60,569 nt of DNA from Zygnema cylindricum (Eukaryota; Streptophyta; Zygnematophyceae; Zygnematales; Zygnemataceae): contig JBBHKE010000525.1 of the NCBI GenBank assembly GCA_037447655.1, positions 12,178 to 72,746 on the forward strand. The letters are read 5' to 3'. A program made the translations under genes and the position numbers. This document shows positions 1 through 10,057 of the stretch, piece by piece. Below the pieces are notes generated by a model. That model ran no database searches. It saw only the letters and a list, made by a program, of their open reading frames with translations, and had not been told where the DNA came from. The number at the start of each line of letters is the position of its first letter. Positions within the stretch are counted from its first letter, which is position 1.

Positions 1-1090
1 TTATAAAAGTTTACCACCTGGCATGTTATTTGCAAGGTCCACGAATTAGTGCTACCAATGATTTCAGGTCGGCTGACAGCATCACATCATGCTTCGTGGA
101 CTCACGAAGCAGTGAACACCAGGGAACACTTAGTACGAAGCAGTGAACACCAGGGTGCACTTAGGGTAGGTTGCTGTGTTAAACTTTAGTTATTAGTACT
201 TTGCATGGTATGTTTTGTAAAGACTTTATAAGCCTGCAAAGGTTAGTTACTAGTATCACGCAGTAGACAATTGGAATCGTCGAATCAGACAGAATGAATC
301 TCGTTCGGATACTTCGAAAAATATATGGTCGGTATTTTTGGAATCGTACGGATATCTTGGAAATATATGCTACGCGACATTTTTATGATCATTGATTGGA
401 AACGTCCGAATATTTCAGAAATGTTTTGTATGGTACGTTTCATGATTATTGATTTCAAATTGTGTCGTTGGATGGGATTCACGTGGGACCACAAGTGACG
501 AAGCATGATTCACAAGGGACCACAAGTGACGAAGCACTCAGGTGCTTCGTACTACACTACGACAGTCGGCTGGACTTTAGTAACCATCGTGATTAAGCAC
601 CTGGAACGTTTATTGTACGGTCCACCATTTGAAAATATTTGATTAACATTGTTTTGTAGTTTAATGTAATAAAAATATGTGTTTCATTAACAAGGTTTTT
701 TGGAAAATAATAATTAGGTTTTTTGAGGTACTCACGGTACACTAAATTACAGGCTGGATACTTTGTCGTTTGTTAGGATAGTACTGTTGTACAGCCATCG
801 GTATTAGTGTGACCAATAGATACTCACTTTGAGTATATAGTTTAAGACTTAGACAATTTTGTATCATCCAGTTTTGGGATTATGACATTTTAAATGCAGT
901 TTTTGGGAAACTTCGAGGAGTCATATCTTATAATTTCCTCTGTCATTTGGGCTGTAATTTTGGGAATTGTCATTTGACTTTTTTGTGTATCACTATGGGA
1001 CATTAGACGTATATTAGCCTTTTGAGTCATATTTTGTGTAAGTTGAAAGTTGGTTGTTGAGTAGGTGCTTGATAGTTTTCTGCTACTTTC
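1..1090. other. AT-rich non-coding leader of the copia remnant
   Basis: I see no gene here. A 31-bp sequence is tandemly duplicated at 104-134 and 135-165, and related pieces (ACGAAGCA, CACAAGTGACGAAGCA) recur at 480-540. The stretch sits directly upstream of a copia gag and may include its LTR or leader. I could not find a second LTR copy to define ends, so this is inference. Short reading frames here have no recognisable similarity. Confidence 0.4.
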
Positions 1091-2622
1091 ATGTCTCCTT
1101 CCACTACTACTACTGGTTCTCCTCCTGCAACTGTGGTTGTAGAACAACGGGTTTTGGACCTTTCGTAAAGAATTCCTATCTTCAATGGCCAAAAGTATGC
1201 GTATTGGGTGGCGATGGTTGAATCTTTGTTCGAAACTGCTAACTTATTGGGGGTCTTGAATGGCTCCTTTGACAAAACAAATCCAAGTTGGGCGAAAAAG
1301 AATTCAATGGCAAGGAAAAATCTAATCCCCTCTATTTCAGAAAATGTGGTCACGTCTCGACTGAAAATGAAGAAGGCGAGGGAGATTTGGACATCCCTTA
1401 AATCCGCTTTTGAGAAAGCAAATGTTCAGGAGAAGCTCTTGGTGGCTAGAAAAATTTGGGGATACAAGTACTCGGGGGGAACTATGGTCGAGTATTATGA
1501 CAATTTTCGTGCACTTATTGATGCACACTCTTTTGCTGAGGGGTCATTTCGTGAGGTTCAACAAGCAGCTTTGCTTATTAGAGGTCTCCCTAGTAGCATG
1601 AAAGGTGTGTCTGCTCAGTTAAAGAGTCATGATAAAGCTAGTTGGTCATTTCAATTTGCATATAATCTTATATTGGAAAAAGAGTCTAATACTAAACTCC
1701 TTAAAGGAGAAAGAAAGGTTGAAGCTTTTGCCATAGACTTTGACAAAAGAAATCAGTTTAATCATAACAGGAATCAGTTTAACCAAATTCAGAATTAGTT
1801 TAATCAGTTTAATCAGAGGCCAAATAGACAATCTTCTACTGCGTGTTTCTATTGTTCTGAGAAGGGTCATGGATACAAGTACTATCCTAAGCTGAAAAAA
1901 ACCTAATGAGACAGGTTTATACAGGCCAGGTTGGCAACAAAGCCAATATCATAAAGGCTTTTCTGGAAATCCTACCTGTGGAAATGCTCAATTTTCAGCT
2001 TCTGCAACCGATGCATATGAGTCTCTGAGATTTAATGAGCAAGAGGAGTCGGAGTTATTTGCTATGGCCGCAGCCATGGAGGGTCCCAAGGATGCAGGAT
2101 GGATCATGGACACAGAAGCATCGGCCCACATGTGCTGGAACAAGGCGGTTTTTACAAATCTGCAGTAAACCTCTCCAAAGAGTATATACTATGCTTGTGG
2201 CATGAGTGTTCAAACCTCAGCTCAGGGTAATGTATATATAATGGTAGACGTGAAGGGAAGTTGGTAGAAAGAACCCTTCACAATGTTTTGTATGTTATAG
2301 ACTTTAAAAAAAATATTTTTTCTACATCATTAGTGGAGAGCAAAGGCTTTGAAGTCATTCTGAAATGAGGTAAACAGGTTGTTAGCAGAAAGGAAAAGTA
2401 GCGGTAACAGGTACTAGAGATTCTAGCAAAATGTACCAGATGGACATGGTTGAATATAAGGAAAAAGATGTTCTCTACTCCAGTGTCCAATCTGATAATG
2501 AGTTGTGGCATAAAAGATTAGGACACATGAATTATGATAGTCTTAAGAAAATGGTGAATTCGGGAAAATTTGATGGAGTTGTTGAACTTTATGTATTTTC
2601 TATGTCTTTATTGGAAAAATAA
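1091..2622 (+). pseudogene. Ty1/copia gag-protease-integrase remnant
   Basis: This is the decayed 5' half of a Ty1/copia polyprotein. Reading starts at ATG 1091; TAA at 1166-1168 breaks the frame, which then stays open from about 1170 to a TAG at 1796-1798. That part has the typical UBN2-type copia gag layout (a Tyr-Trp near the N-terminus, then AREIWTSLKSAFEKAN). Around 1845-1890 a zinc knuckle reads C-X2-C-X4-H-X4-Y, so its last cysteine is lost. Around 2098-2140 the aspartic protease motif reads GWIMDTEASAHM; the Gly of the DSG/DTG active site is replaced by Glu. Near 2285 LHNVLYV followed by a lysine-rich stretch, and at about 2505 LWHKRLGHMN, are the pre-integrase signature. No integrase core, reverse transcriptase or RNase H follows. 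The element is cut off near 2640, where another family begins. Confidence 0.85.
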
Positions 2623-2639
2623 ATAGATTGTTGAAAAAA

Positions 2640-3190
2640 GGTAATTAATTGTTCACTTTTGTATTTTAGTTAGAATGTAATCACGATTTGGCAAATGTCA
2701 CCTTGTAGACCATGTCGTACAATGGTTGTACAAAAATGAGTACATCACCTATCGTACCTTTTTGTACTATATAGTGTTCTTATTGGACTAGGGTTGAGTA
2801 GTAGGTAGTCGTGAGTAGGCGGACCAAGACTAAGTGATATTTAGGTACCTCTCTCTAAGAGAACTAAAGGTCATCTTTGACCAGCCATAACTTGATGCTC
2901 AGGGGAGCAAATTCAGTGATTCCTTTTGCTGCGGACTCAAGAGAGTCTAACCTACACAATGGTGTAGTCGGTAAAAGTTTTTGTTTGCCAAGGTGGGTGA
3001 ATTTCTAAGGGAAATTCAAAGTGGGTGAATGTGTCCAAAACTCATATTCTATCTTTGCATTATGTGGTGGAAATGAGCACACAGAAAGTCTTATTTCACA
3101 GGCCTGAAGCTATAATGGGGTTTTGATTGTCAAGGGGTCAATCATTTGAGTTTATATCAAGGTTGAGTCGGCACTATCTAGATTAGCTTC
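2640..3190 (+). mobile_element. Degenerate 5' LTR/leader of gag-only element (plus copy)
   Basis: This stretch matches, in the opposite orientation, the LTR regions at 5560-6100, 8750-9300 and 11990-12480. Shared landmarks include the 'gaccaTGTCGTACAA' region, a run like CTCAGGGGAGCAAATTCAGTGATTC, and the stretch ending TAGATTAGCTTCTTTTGGATCTGC just before gag. It is diverged and has lost the TATA-like TTATAA present in the minus-strand copies, so it is an older insertion. It leads straight into the gag pseudogene that follows. The 5' boundary at about 2640 is approximate. Confidence 0.6.
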
Positions 3191-3192
3191 TT

Positions 3193-5089
3193 TTGGATCT
3201 GCGATTTTTGTGGGCGATAGAGCACACAGAGTTTCAGGTTATGGGCCCGCCATCTAGGGTGCCTATGTTTGATGGAAAAGACTTCACTTACTGGGGGTTT
3301 ACGATGGAGGGATTCCTTTTCGAGGAGCACTTAAGGGGAATTGTTTCCGGACAAGTGAGGTGTCCGCCACCGAGCTTTGGAGGAGCTCACAATGGAGAAT
3401 CATTTGGGGCTGCCCAGAAAAACAACCGGAGTTCATGTGCAAAGGAAGGTGAAGGGAAAGTCATTGCCGTGGAAAAGGAATTAGGGGAGAAGGATAAAGG
3501 GACACCTATGCTGAGGGGAGCTAGGCTCTCGGCTACGGTTCCACTTGTGGGGGTTATAACTGAACAAAAAAGTGAAGAAAATGACAGAAAATTTTGGGAA
3601 TATAAAAACACTTTAGCAAAACATCTCATTCTTAGATATGTGTCTAAGTCCATAGCTATCACTCTTTTGTCTTCGGAAATCTGGGAAACAATAATTCAGA
3701 TTTATAAGAGTGAGACTATACAGAGGCAGCAGTTAGTAAAATAGGAAATAGAGGCATATATTTATAAAGGCGGTAGCATGAAGGAGTTTTGCAATGATAT
3801 TGCTGAATTACATATTGAGCTTGCTAGTGCGGGATATGTAAAATCCGAGGAGAGGAAGATTAATACTCTACTCATGAAACTCCCAGATGAGTACGAAATC
3901 ACTTGTCGTATGCAGGCAATGGATGGCTCCTCATGTACTTAGAGCTTTACCATGGGGATAATTCCATTGAGGGAAAGCACTTTGGAGCTTCGTAGGGGAA
4001 GTGACAGGGTGAATGCATTTACAGCTGGTGGTGATTGGCGGAAGCGTGATGAGAGGAACGGCGGTGATTGGCCGAAGCGTGATGAGAGGAACGGTGGTGA
4101 CGAGCGTAAGCGTGATGAGGGGAAGAAAGACAAAGGTAAACCTTATCCAAACTTTGGTGGAAAGAGAGGGAGAGGAAAAGAAAGTGGAGCTTCGAAAAAA
4201 AGGGTTTGCTTCTTTTGTAGGGAACCGGGTCACTATATGGAGGAATGCCCTTGTTTGGAAGAACTAATAAGTTGGAATGTGGATGAGGAGGAAGAAGGGG
4301 GAAAGGTGAAAGAGGATGAAGATATGTTGGAGCTTTTCCGCATCTGTAGTATGGGGAAAAGAGAAAAGCACACATAAATTCCACGGAAGTAACATTTTGC
4401 TTTTGGAGGTATAAGGGAAGGTAAGAGAGAGGAGGTACTTGAGGATGTCGAGAAGTGTAGTGTATGACTTAGAAATGAGAAAGTCAGTTCTAGGATCCAT
4501 ACGTGAACACGGGAAAGATGAAAGTAATGAGGATTATTTTATAGATATTTTGGAAACAGAAAACTGGTCGGAAACGGAGGCTTCAACGGATTCCAAAGAA
4601 AGGGGAGAAGTAAATCTAGAGCGGGTTTTAAAAGATAGGGGAGAAGAGGAATATTTAATGAAAGGTTTAGGGGAGGAGAAACATTTATTGGGAATAAAAA
4701 TAGAAAGTGATAGCGGAAAGAATTCCATGGGAGAGAGTGAGGAAAGTTTAGAAAATGGGGTTAGTATCATGAATAAAAATATGAGTACATAAGACGTAGA
4801 TCTTATGAGGAACTTAGTGGGGACACTTGTTGTTTGGGAAAATTTGTGGGGTAACGGATTTGACACCACTAATGGGAGTGATGGCATTTATAAAGGTGTG
4901 CCTGTAAAAGGGTTAGCATTTGGGTGTGTGTTGCAGATTGGAGATGGGGATGGCTGTTTGAATTGCAAGAGGGAAATTAGGTTTCGAGTGGATGGAAAAG
5001 AGATGAGGTGGATAAATTTCTTTCTCGAATTTATGAAAAATGGCAAGCAAAATAAAATGTATGATGTAATTATTATTTCAGCTCAATAA
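3193..5089 (+). pseudogene. Decayed gag of gag-only LTR element (plus copy)
   Basis: This is a full-length but dead copy of the gag found intact-looking on the minus strand at 6.8-12 kb. The start region reads PMFDGKDFTYW, the common N-terminal signature of copia-type gags. In-frame stops occur at about 3742 (where minus copies have Gln), 3940, 4375 and 4792. The CCHC knuckle CFFCREPGHYMEEC is intact near 4210-4250, preceded by Arg/Asp/Glu/Asn/Gly-rich repeats at 4030-4125. The C-terminal part (4439-5089) preserves the unique domain seen in the other copies (LMRNLVGT near 4805). No protease, integrase or reverse transcriptase motif is present. The copy ends abruptly at about 5093, where sequence switches to an inverted copy of the same family. 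Confidence 0.85.
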
Positions 5090-5094
5090 ATCTG

Positions 5095-5532
5095 AATTAG
5101 TGCTTCCCATATCTTTGAAGCTTTGGTTAGACTTAAAAGAGTGATAGCTATCGACTTAGACACATATCTAAGTATGAGATGTTTTGCTATAGTGTTTTTG
5201 TATTCCCATATTTTTGTGTCATTTTCTTCAGTTTTAATCCCTACATGTGGTACCATAGCTGAGAGCCTAGCTCCCCTCACCATAGGTGTCCCTTTTTCCT
5301 TCTCCCATATTTCCCTATCCACGGAAAGATTTTTCCCTTCACCTTCCGTTGCATCTGAGCTCCGGTTGATATTCTGGGCAGCCTCAGATGAATCTCCATA
5401 GTAAGCTCCTCCAAAGCCAGGTGGCGGACATCTCACTTGTCTCGAAACAATTCCCCATAAATGTTTCTCAAAAACCAATCCCGCCATTGTCAACTCCCAA
5501 TAGGTGAAGTCTGTTCCATCGAACATAGGCAC
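5095..5532 (-). pseudogene. Truncated gag (third unit of the tandem array)
   Basis: This is the N-terminal part of the family gag, PMFDGTDFTYWELTMAG onward, essentially identical to 8286-8723 in the next unit. It is cut off at about 5095, where it runs head-on into the 3' end of the plus-strand copy, so the zinc knuckle and C-terminus are missing. It lies downstream (in the minus sense) of the LTR at 5533-6765 and is the last fragment of the array. Confidence 0.85.
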
Positions 5533-6166
5533 CCTAGATGGTGGGCCCCTAACCTGAAACTCTGAGACCTACATTGGCCCTCAGAGTATGCAGATCCAAA
5601 AGAAGTTAATCTAGATAGTGCCGACTCCAAGTTAATATAAACCCAAATGACTGACCCCTTGAGAGTCACAATCCCAATATAGATTCACCCCTGTGAAATA
5701 ACACTTTCTGTGTGCTCAGTTCCACCACAGAATGCAAAGTTAGAATATGAGATTTGGACACATTCACCCACTTTGACTTTCCCTTATAAATGCAGCCACC
5801 CTGGCAGACAAAAACTCTGACCGACTACACCCATGTGTAGCCTGGACTCCCGTGAGTCCGCAGCAAAAAGAATCACTGAAAATGGTCAAGTAAATTGATA
5901 GTTATGGCTGGCCAAAGTTTGCCATTTATACAGAGTGCTCTCTGGGAGAGGCAACTGCCTACCCAAAATTTTCTATGTCCTATTCCCTCTCTAAAACTCT
6001 ATCTACTGAAGTACGGCACCAATCAAATTACTATGTCGTACAGAAAAGTACAAGTGCCGATGTACTTTATGTACGGCCGTTGTACGACATGGCCAAAATG
6101 TCGACACGTGTCAAATCAGGATTAGTTCCTGTAATCTTCGAAATTCCCGTAGTCAAATGTTATCAC

Positions 6167-6188
6167 GCCACGTGTCATCTGACGTGGC
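6167..6188. promoter_or_regulatory. G-box-like inverted pair in LTR 3
   Basis: GCCACGTGTCA is followed by TCTGACGTGGC, giving an imperfect palindrome with a CACGTG core. It recurs at 9358-9379 and 12543-12564 and, in altered form, at about 14945-14970 and 53635. CACGTG is a well-known bZIP/bHLH binding core in green plants; its use here as an LTR enhancer is inference. Confidence 0.4.
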
Positions 6189-6294
6189 AAAGACCGTAAA
6201 ACGCCAAAAATGCCTTTTCCGTGATCGCGGTGCCTATCGTGGCCGTCCGATCAAAACCGGCTATAATCCTAGCCGCTGAAATTCGACGCGCGGT

Positions 6295-6349
6295 ATTTGT
6301 TTCGCTATCGAAACAAATGTGCGGTATTTGTTTCGCTATCGAAACAAAT
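6295..6349. promoter_or_regulatory. Tandem perfect hairpins in LTR 3
   Basis: Two copies of a 10-bp-stem, 4-nt-loop hairpin (ATTTGTTTCG / CGAAACAAAT) lie in 31-bp tandem repeats beginning GCGGT. The same pair is present at 9485-9540 in LTR 2, with slightly mutated copies in LTR 1 (about 12670-12725) and a single one in the plus-strand LTR at about 14815. Conservation across diverged copies suggests a cis function in the LTR (protein binding or RNA structure); this is inference. Confidence 0.5.
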
Positions 6350-6765
6350 GCGCGGTATTCGTTCTGTCCATATACCGTACTTAGTACTAAATCAAACTGT
6401 ATCTATGTACTAAGTATCTATTAGCCGTTAAACGGATTAATCTACATATAACGATTTATATATTTATCAAACCCTACATATCGTAATATCTGTCCTAGAC
6501 TTAACAGCTAGAGCTAACGGCTAATGCGGATTGACGGACGGCAGGTACCAGGATCAATTCCTGGGTCCGTCAACTAACTTTTGGTAAGTCTACCTATTTC
6601 ACCCCTTGTCTTCTCTAGAGAGCCTAGGCAGCCATGGCTCTAGCTCCCTATCCAGCCTTCAATGACTACAACAAGTGTGGGGGCTTGGATAGGGGAGTTA
6701 GAGGCAGACCGCCTCAGCTCTTTTTCTATCCTACTACAGACCTAGAAAATACTCAAATATCAACA

Positions 6766-6780
6766 CTCCCTTTATTTTCT
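6766..6780 (-). promoter_or_regulatory. Polypurine tract before LTR 3
   Basis: On the minus strand the sequence AGAAAATAAAGGGAG sits immediately before the LTR start TGTTGATA. A purine run directly 5' of the 3' LTR is the standard plus-strand primer of LTR elements. An identical tract lies at 9957-9971 before LTR 2. Confidence 0.6.
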
Positions 6781-6793
6781 AGTCTATTTTCTT

Positions 6794-8723
6794 TCAACTT
6801 CCACAAACAAGTAAACAAACACCCCCTCCCTTTTTTTTTTTCTTTTTCCTTTTTCCTTTTCCTTTCATAAAACTTAAGTATTTAACATAGTGCATTAAAT
6901 GAACTGAAATGATAATTGCATCACACATTTTATTTAACATCCCATTTTTCATAAATCCGAGCAAAGATTTTATCCACTTCATCACTCTTTCATCCACACA
7001 CAAATCGATTTCCCTCTTGCGATCCAAACAGCCAGCCCCATTTCCAATCTGCAACAAACACCCAGATGCTAACCCTTTTACAAGCACATCTTCACAAGTG
7101 ACGTCACACCAAGTAGTGATGTCAAATCCGTCCACCCCCAAATATTCCCAAAAAACACTAGTCCCCACTAAGTTCCTCATAAGATCTACATCTTTCGTAC
7201 TCATATTTTTATCCATGGTAATTACCCCATTTTCTGAACTTCCCTCACTCTCTCCCATGGAATTCTTTCCACTATTACTTTCTAATTTAATTCCCAATAA
7301 ATATTTCTTCTCCCCTAAACCTTTAATCAAATATTTCTCTTCTCCCCTATCCTTTGAAACCTCTCCGAGTTTCACTTCTCCCCTTTCCTCAGAATCCGTT
7401 GAAGTCTCCCTTTCCGACCAGTTTTCTGGTTCCCTATTATCTATAAAATTATCTTGATTAATTTTATCTTTCCCGTTTTCACTTATGGATCCTAGAACTG
7501 ACTTTCTCATTTCTAAGTCATACACTCTACACTCCTCGACATCCTCAAGTACCTCCTCTCTCTTTACTTCCCTTATACCTCCAAAAGCACACTGTTGCCT
7601 TTGTGCAATTACTGTGTGCTTTTCAAAACTACTAATCCGGAGAAGCTCTAAAATATCTTCATCCTCTTTCTCCTCTTCCCCTTTTTCCTCCTCATCCACA
7701 TTCCAACTTCTAAGTTTTTCCAAAACAAGGGCATTCCTCCATATAGTGACCCGGTTCCCTACAAAAGAAGCAAGCCCCCTTTTTCAAAGCTCCCCTTTCT
7801 TTTCCTCTCCCTCTCTTTCCACCAAAGTTCCGATAAGGTTTACCTTTGTCTTTCTTTCTCTCATCACGCTTCCGCTCGTCACCACCGTTCCTCTCATCAC
7901 GCTTCCGCTCGTTACCGCCGTTCCTCTCATCACGCTTCCGCCAATCACCACCAGCTGAAAATGCATTGACCCTGTCCTTTCCCCTACGAAGCTCCAAAGT
8001 GCTTTCCTTCACAAGAATTATCCCCATGGTAAAGCTCCAAGTCCATGAGGAGCCATCCATTGCCTGCATATGACAAATGATGTTTTCGTACTCATCTGGG
8101 AGTTTCATAAGTAGTGTATTAATCTTACTCTCCTCAGATTCTACATATCCCGCAGTAGTAAGCTCAACGTATAATGCAGCAATATCATTGCAAAACTCTA
8201 TCATGCTACCGCCTTTATAAACGTAGGCATCTATTTCCTGTTTTACTAATTGCTGCCTCGGAATAGTCTCACTCTTATAAATCTGAATTAGTGCTTCCCA
8301 TATCTTTGAAGCTTTGGTTAGACTTAAAAGAGTGATAGCTATCGACTTAGACACATATCTAAGTATGAGATGTTTTGCTATAGTGTTTTTGTATTCCCAT
8401 ATTTTTGTGTCATTTTCTTCAGTTTTAATCCCTACATGTGGTACCATAGCTGAGAGCCTAGCTCCCCTCACCATAGGTGTCCCTTTTTCCTTCTCCCATA
8501 TTTCCCTATCCACGGAAAGATTTTTCCCTTCACCTTCCGTTGCATCTGAGCTCCGGTTGATATTCTGGGCAGCCTCAGATGAATCTCCATAGTAAGCTCC
8601 TCCAAAGCCAGGTGGCGGACATCTCACTTGTCTCGAAACAATTCCCCATAAATGTTTCTCAAAAACCAATCCCGCCATTGTCAACTCCCAATAGGTGAAG
8701 TCTGTTCCATCGAACATAGGCAC
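6794..8723 (-). pseudogene. gag-like ORF, unit 2, with one frameshift
   Basis: This is the second gag of the array. The N-terminal frame (8723-7710) gives PMFDGTDFTYWELTMAG, a helical UBN2-like core, three Lys/Arg-Asp-Glu-Arg-Asn-Gly-Gly repeats, and a zinc knuckle CFFCREPGHYMEEC (C-X2-C-X4-H-X4-C). An extra base near 7722 (CAAAACAAGG against CAAACAAAGG in unit 1) shifts the frame. The remainder continues as an acidic then unique C-terminal region in 7723-6794, ending in a lysine-rich tail encoded by the purine tract at 6820-6865. Read across the break the protein would be about 640 residues. No protease, integrase, reverse transcriptase or RNase H motif occurs before the next LTR, so the element must rely on enzymes supplied elsewhere if it moves at all. 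Confidence 0.85.
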
Positions 8724-9956
8724 CCTAGATGGTGGGCCCCTAACCTAAAACTCTGAGACCTACATTGGCCCTCAGAGTATGCAGATCCAAAAGAAGTTAA
8801 TCTAGATAGTGCCGAATCCAAGTTAATATAAACCCAAATGACTGACCCCTTGACAGTCACAATCCCAATATAGATTCACCCCTGTGAAATAACACTTTCT
8901 GTGTGCTCAGTTCCACCACAGAATGCAAAGTTAGAATATGAGATTTGGACACATTCACCCACTTTGACTTTCCCTTATAAATGCAGCCACCCTGGCAGAC
9001 AAAAACTCTGACCGACTACACCCCTGTGAAGCGTGGACTCCCGTGAGTCCGCAGCAAAAAGAATCACCGAAAATGGTCAAGTAAATTGATAGTTACGGCT
9101 GGCCAAAGTTTGCAATTTATACAGAGTGCTCTCTGGGAGAGGCAACTGCCTACCCAAAATTTTCTAAGTCCTATTCCCTCTCTAAAACTCTATCTACTGA
9201 AGTACGGCACCAATCAAATTACTATGTCGTACAGAAAAGTACAAGTGCCGATGTACTTTATGTACGGCCGTTGTACGACATGGCCAAAATGTCGACACGT
9301 GTCAAATCAGGATTAGTTCCTGTAATCTTTGGAATTCCCGTAGTCAAATGTTATCACGCCACGTGTCATCTGACGTGGCAAAGACCGTAAAACGCCAAAA
9401 ATGCCTTTTCCGTGATCGCGGCGCCTATCGTGGCCGTCCGATCAAAACCGGCTATAATCCTAGCCGCTGAAATTCGACGCGCGGTATTTGTTTCGCTATC
9501 GAAACAAATGTGCGGTATTTGTTTCGCTATCGAAACAAATGCGCGGTATTCGTTCTGTCCATATACCGTACTTCGTACTAAATCAAACTGTATCTATGTA
9601 CTAAGTATCTATTAGCCGTTAAACGGATTAATCTACATATAACGATTTATATATTTATCAAACCCTACATATCGTAATATCTGTCCTAGACTTAACAGCT
9701 AGAGCTAACGGCTAATGCGGATTGACGGACGGCAGGTACCAGGATCAATTCCTGGGTCCGTCAACTAACTTTTGGTAAGTCTACCTATTTCACCCCTTGT
9801 CTTCTCTAGAGAGCCTAGGCAGCCATGGCTCTAGCTCCCTATCCAGCCTTCAATGACTACAACAAGTGTGGGGGCTTGGATAGGGGAGTTAGAGGCAGAC
9901 CGCCTCAGCTCTTTTTCTATCCTAATACAGACCTAGAAAATACTCAAATATCAACA
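8724..9956 (-). mobile_element. LTR 2 of the gag-only retrotransposon array
   Basis: Near-identical to LTR 3, with sense start TGTTGATATTTG at 9956 and a polypurine tract at 9957-9971. It serves at once as the 3' LTR of unit 1 and the 5' LTR of unit 2. It carries the hairpin pair at about 9485-9540, the nested hairpin at 9722-9764, the CACGTG pair at 9358-9379 and a TATA-like TTATAA at about 8975. Confidence 0.75.
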
Positions 9957-10057
9957 CTCCCTTTATTTTCTAGTCTATTTTCTTTCAACTTCCACAAACA
10001 AGTAAACAAACACCCCCTCCCTTTTTTTTCTTTTTTTTTTCCTTTTTCCTTTTCCTT

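Larger units (their letters stand above)
5533..6765 (-). mobile_element. LTR 3 of the gag-only retrotransposon array
   Basis: In the minus sense it starts TGTTGATATTTGAG at 6765, directly after a purine-rich tract, and runs to the gag start. It is nearly identical to 8724-9956. Visible elements are two 24-nt perfect hairpins ATTTGTTTCG-CTAT-CGAAACAAAT (6295-6318 and 6326-6349, 31 bp apart), a nested hairpin at 6531-6573, an inverted GCCACGT...ACGTGGC pair at 6167-6188 containing CACGTG, and a TATA-like TTATAA at about 5784. The exact 3' end of the LTR and the primer-binding site are uncertain because every copy continues into gag; no TGGTATCAGAGC-type primer site is visible. Confidence 0.75.

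Noticed and set aside
6531-6573. Possible tRNA gene
   Set aside because: Only a T-arm-like hairpin is present; the 43-nt structure is too short and lacks D and anticodon arms.
6909-7958. Plus-strand frames of 182 and 157 residues opposite the gag
   Set aside because: Antisense shadows of the minus-strand gag; their Ser/Pro/Phe-rich composition reflects the Glu/Lys-rich codons on the other strand. The same applies to 10095-10931.
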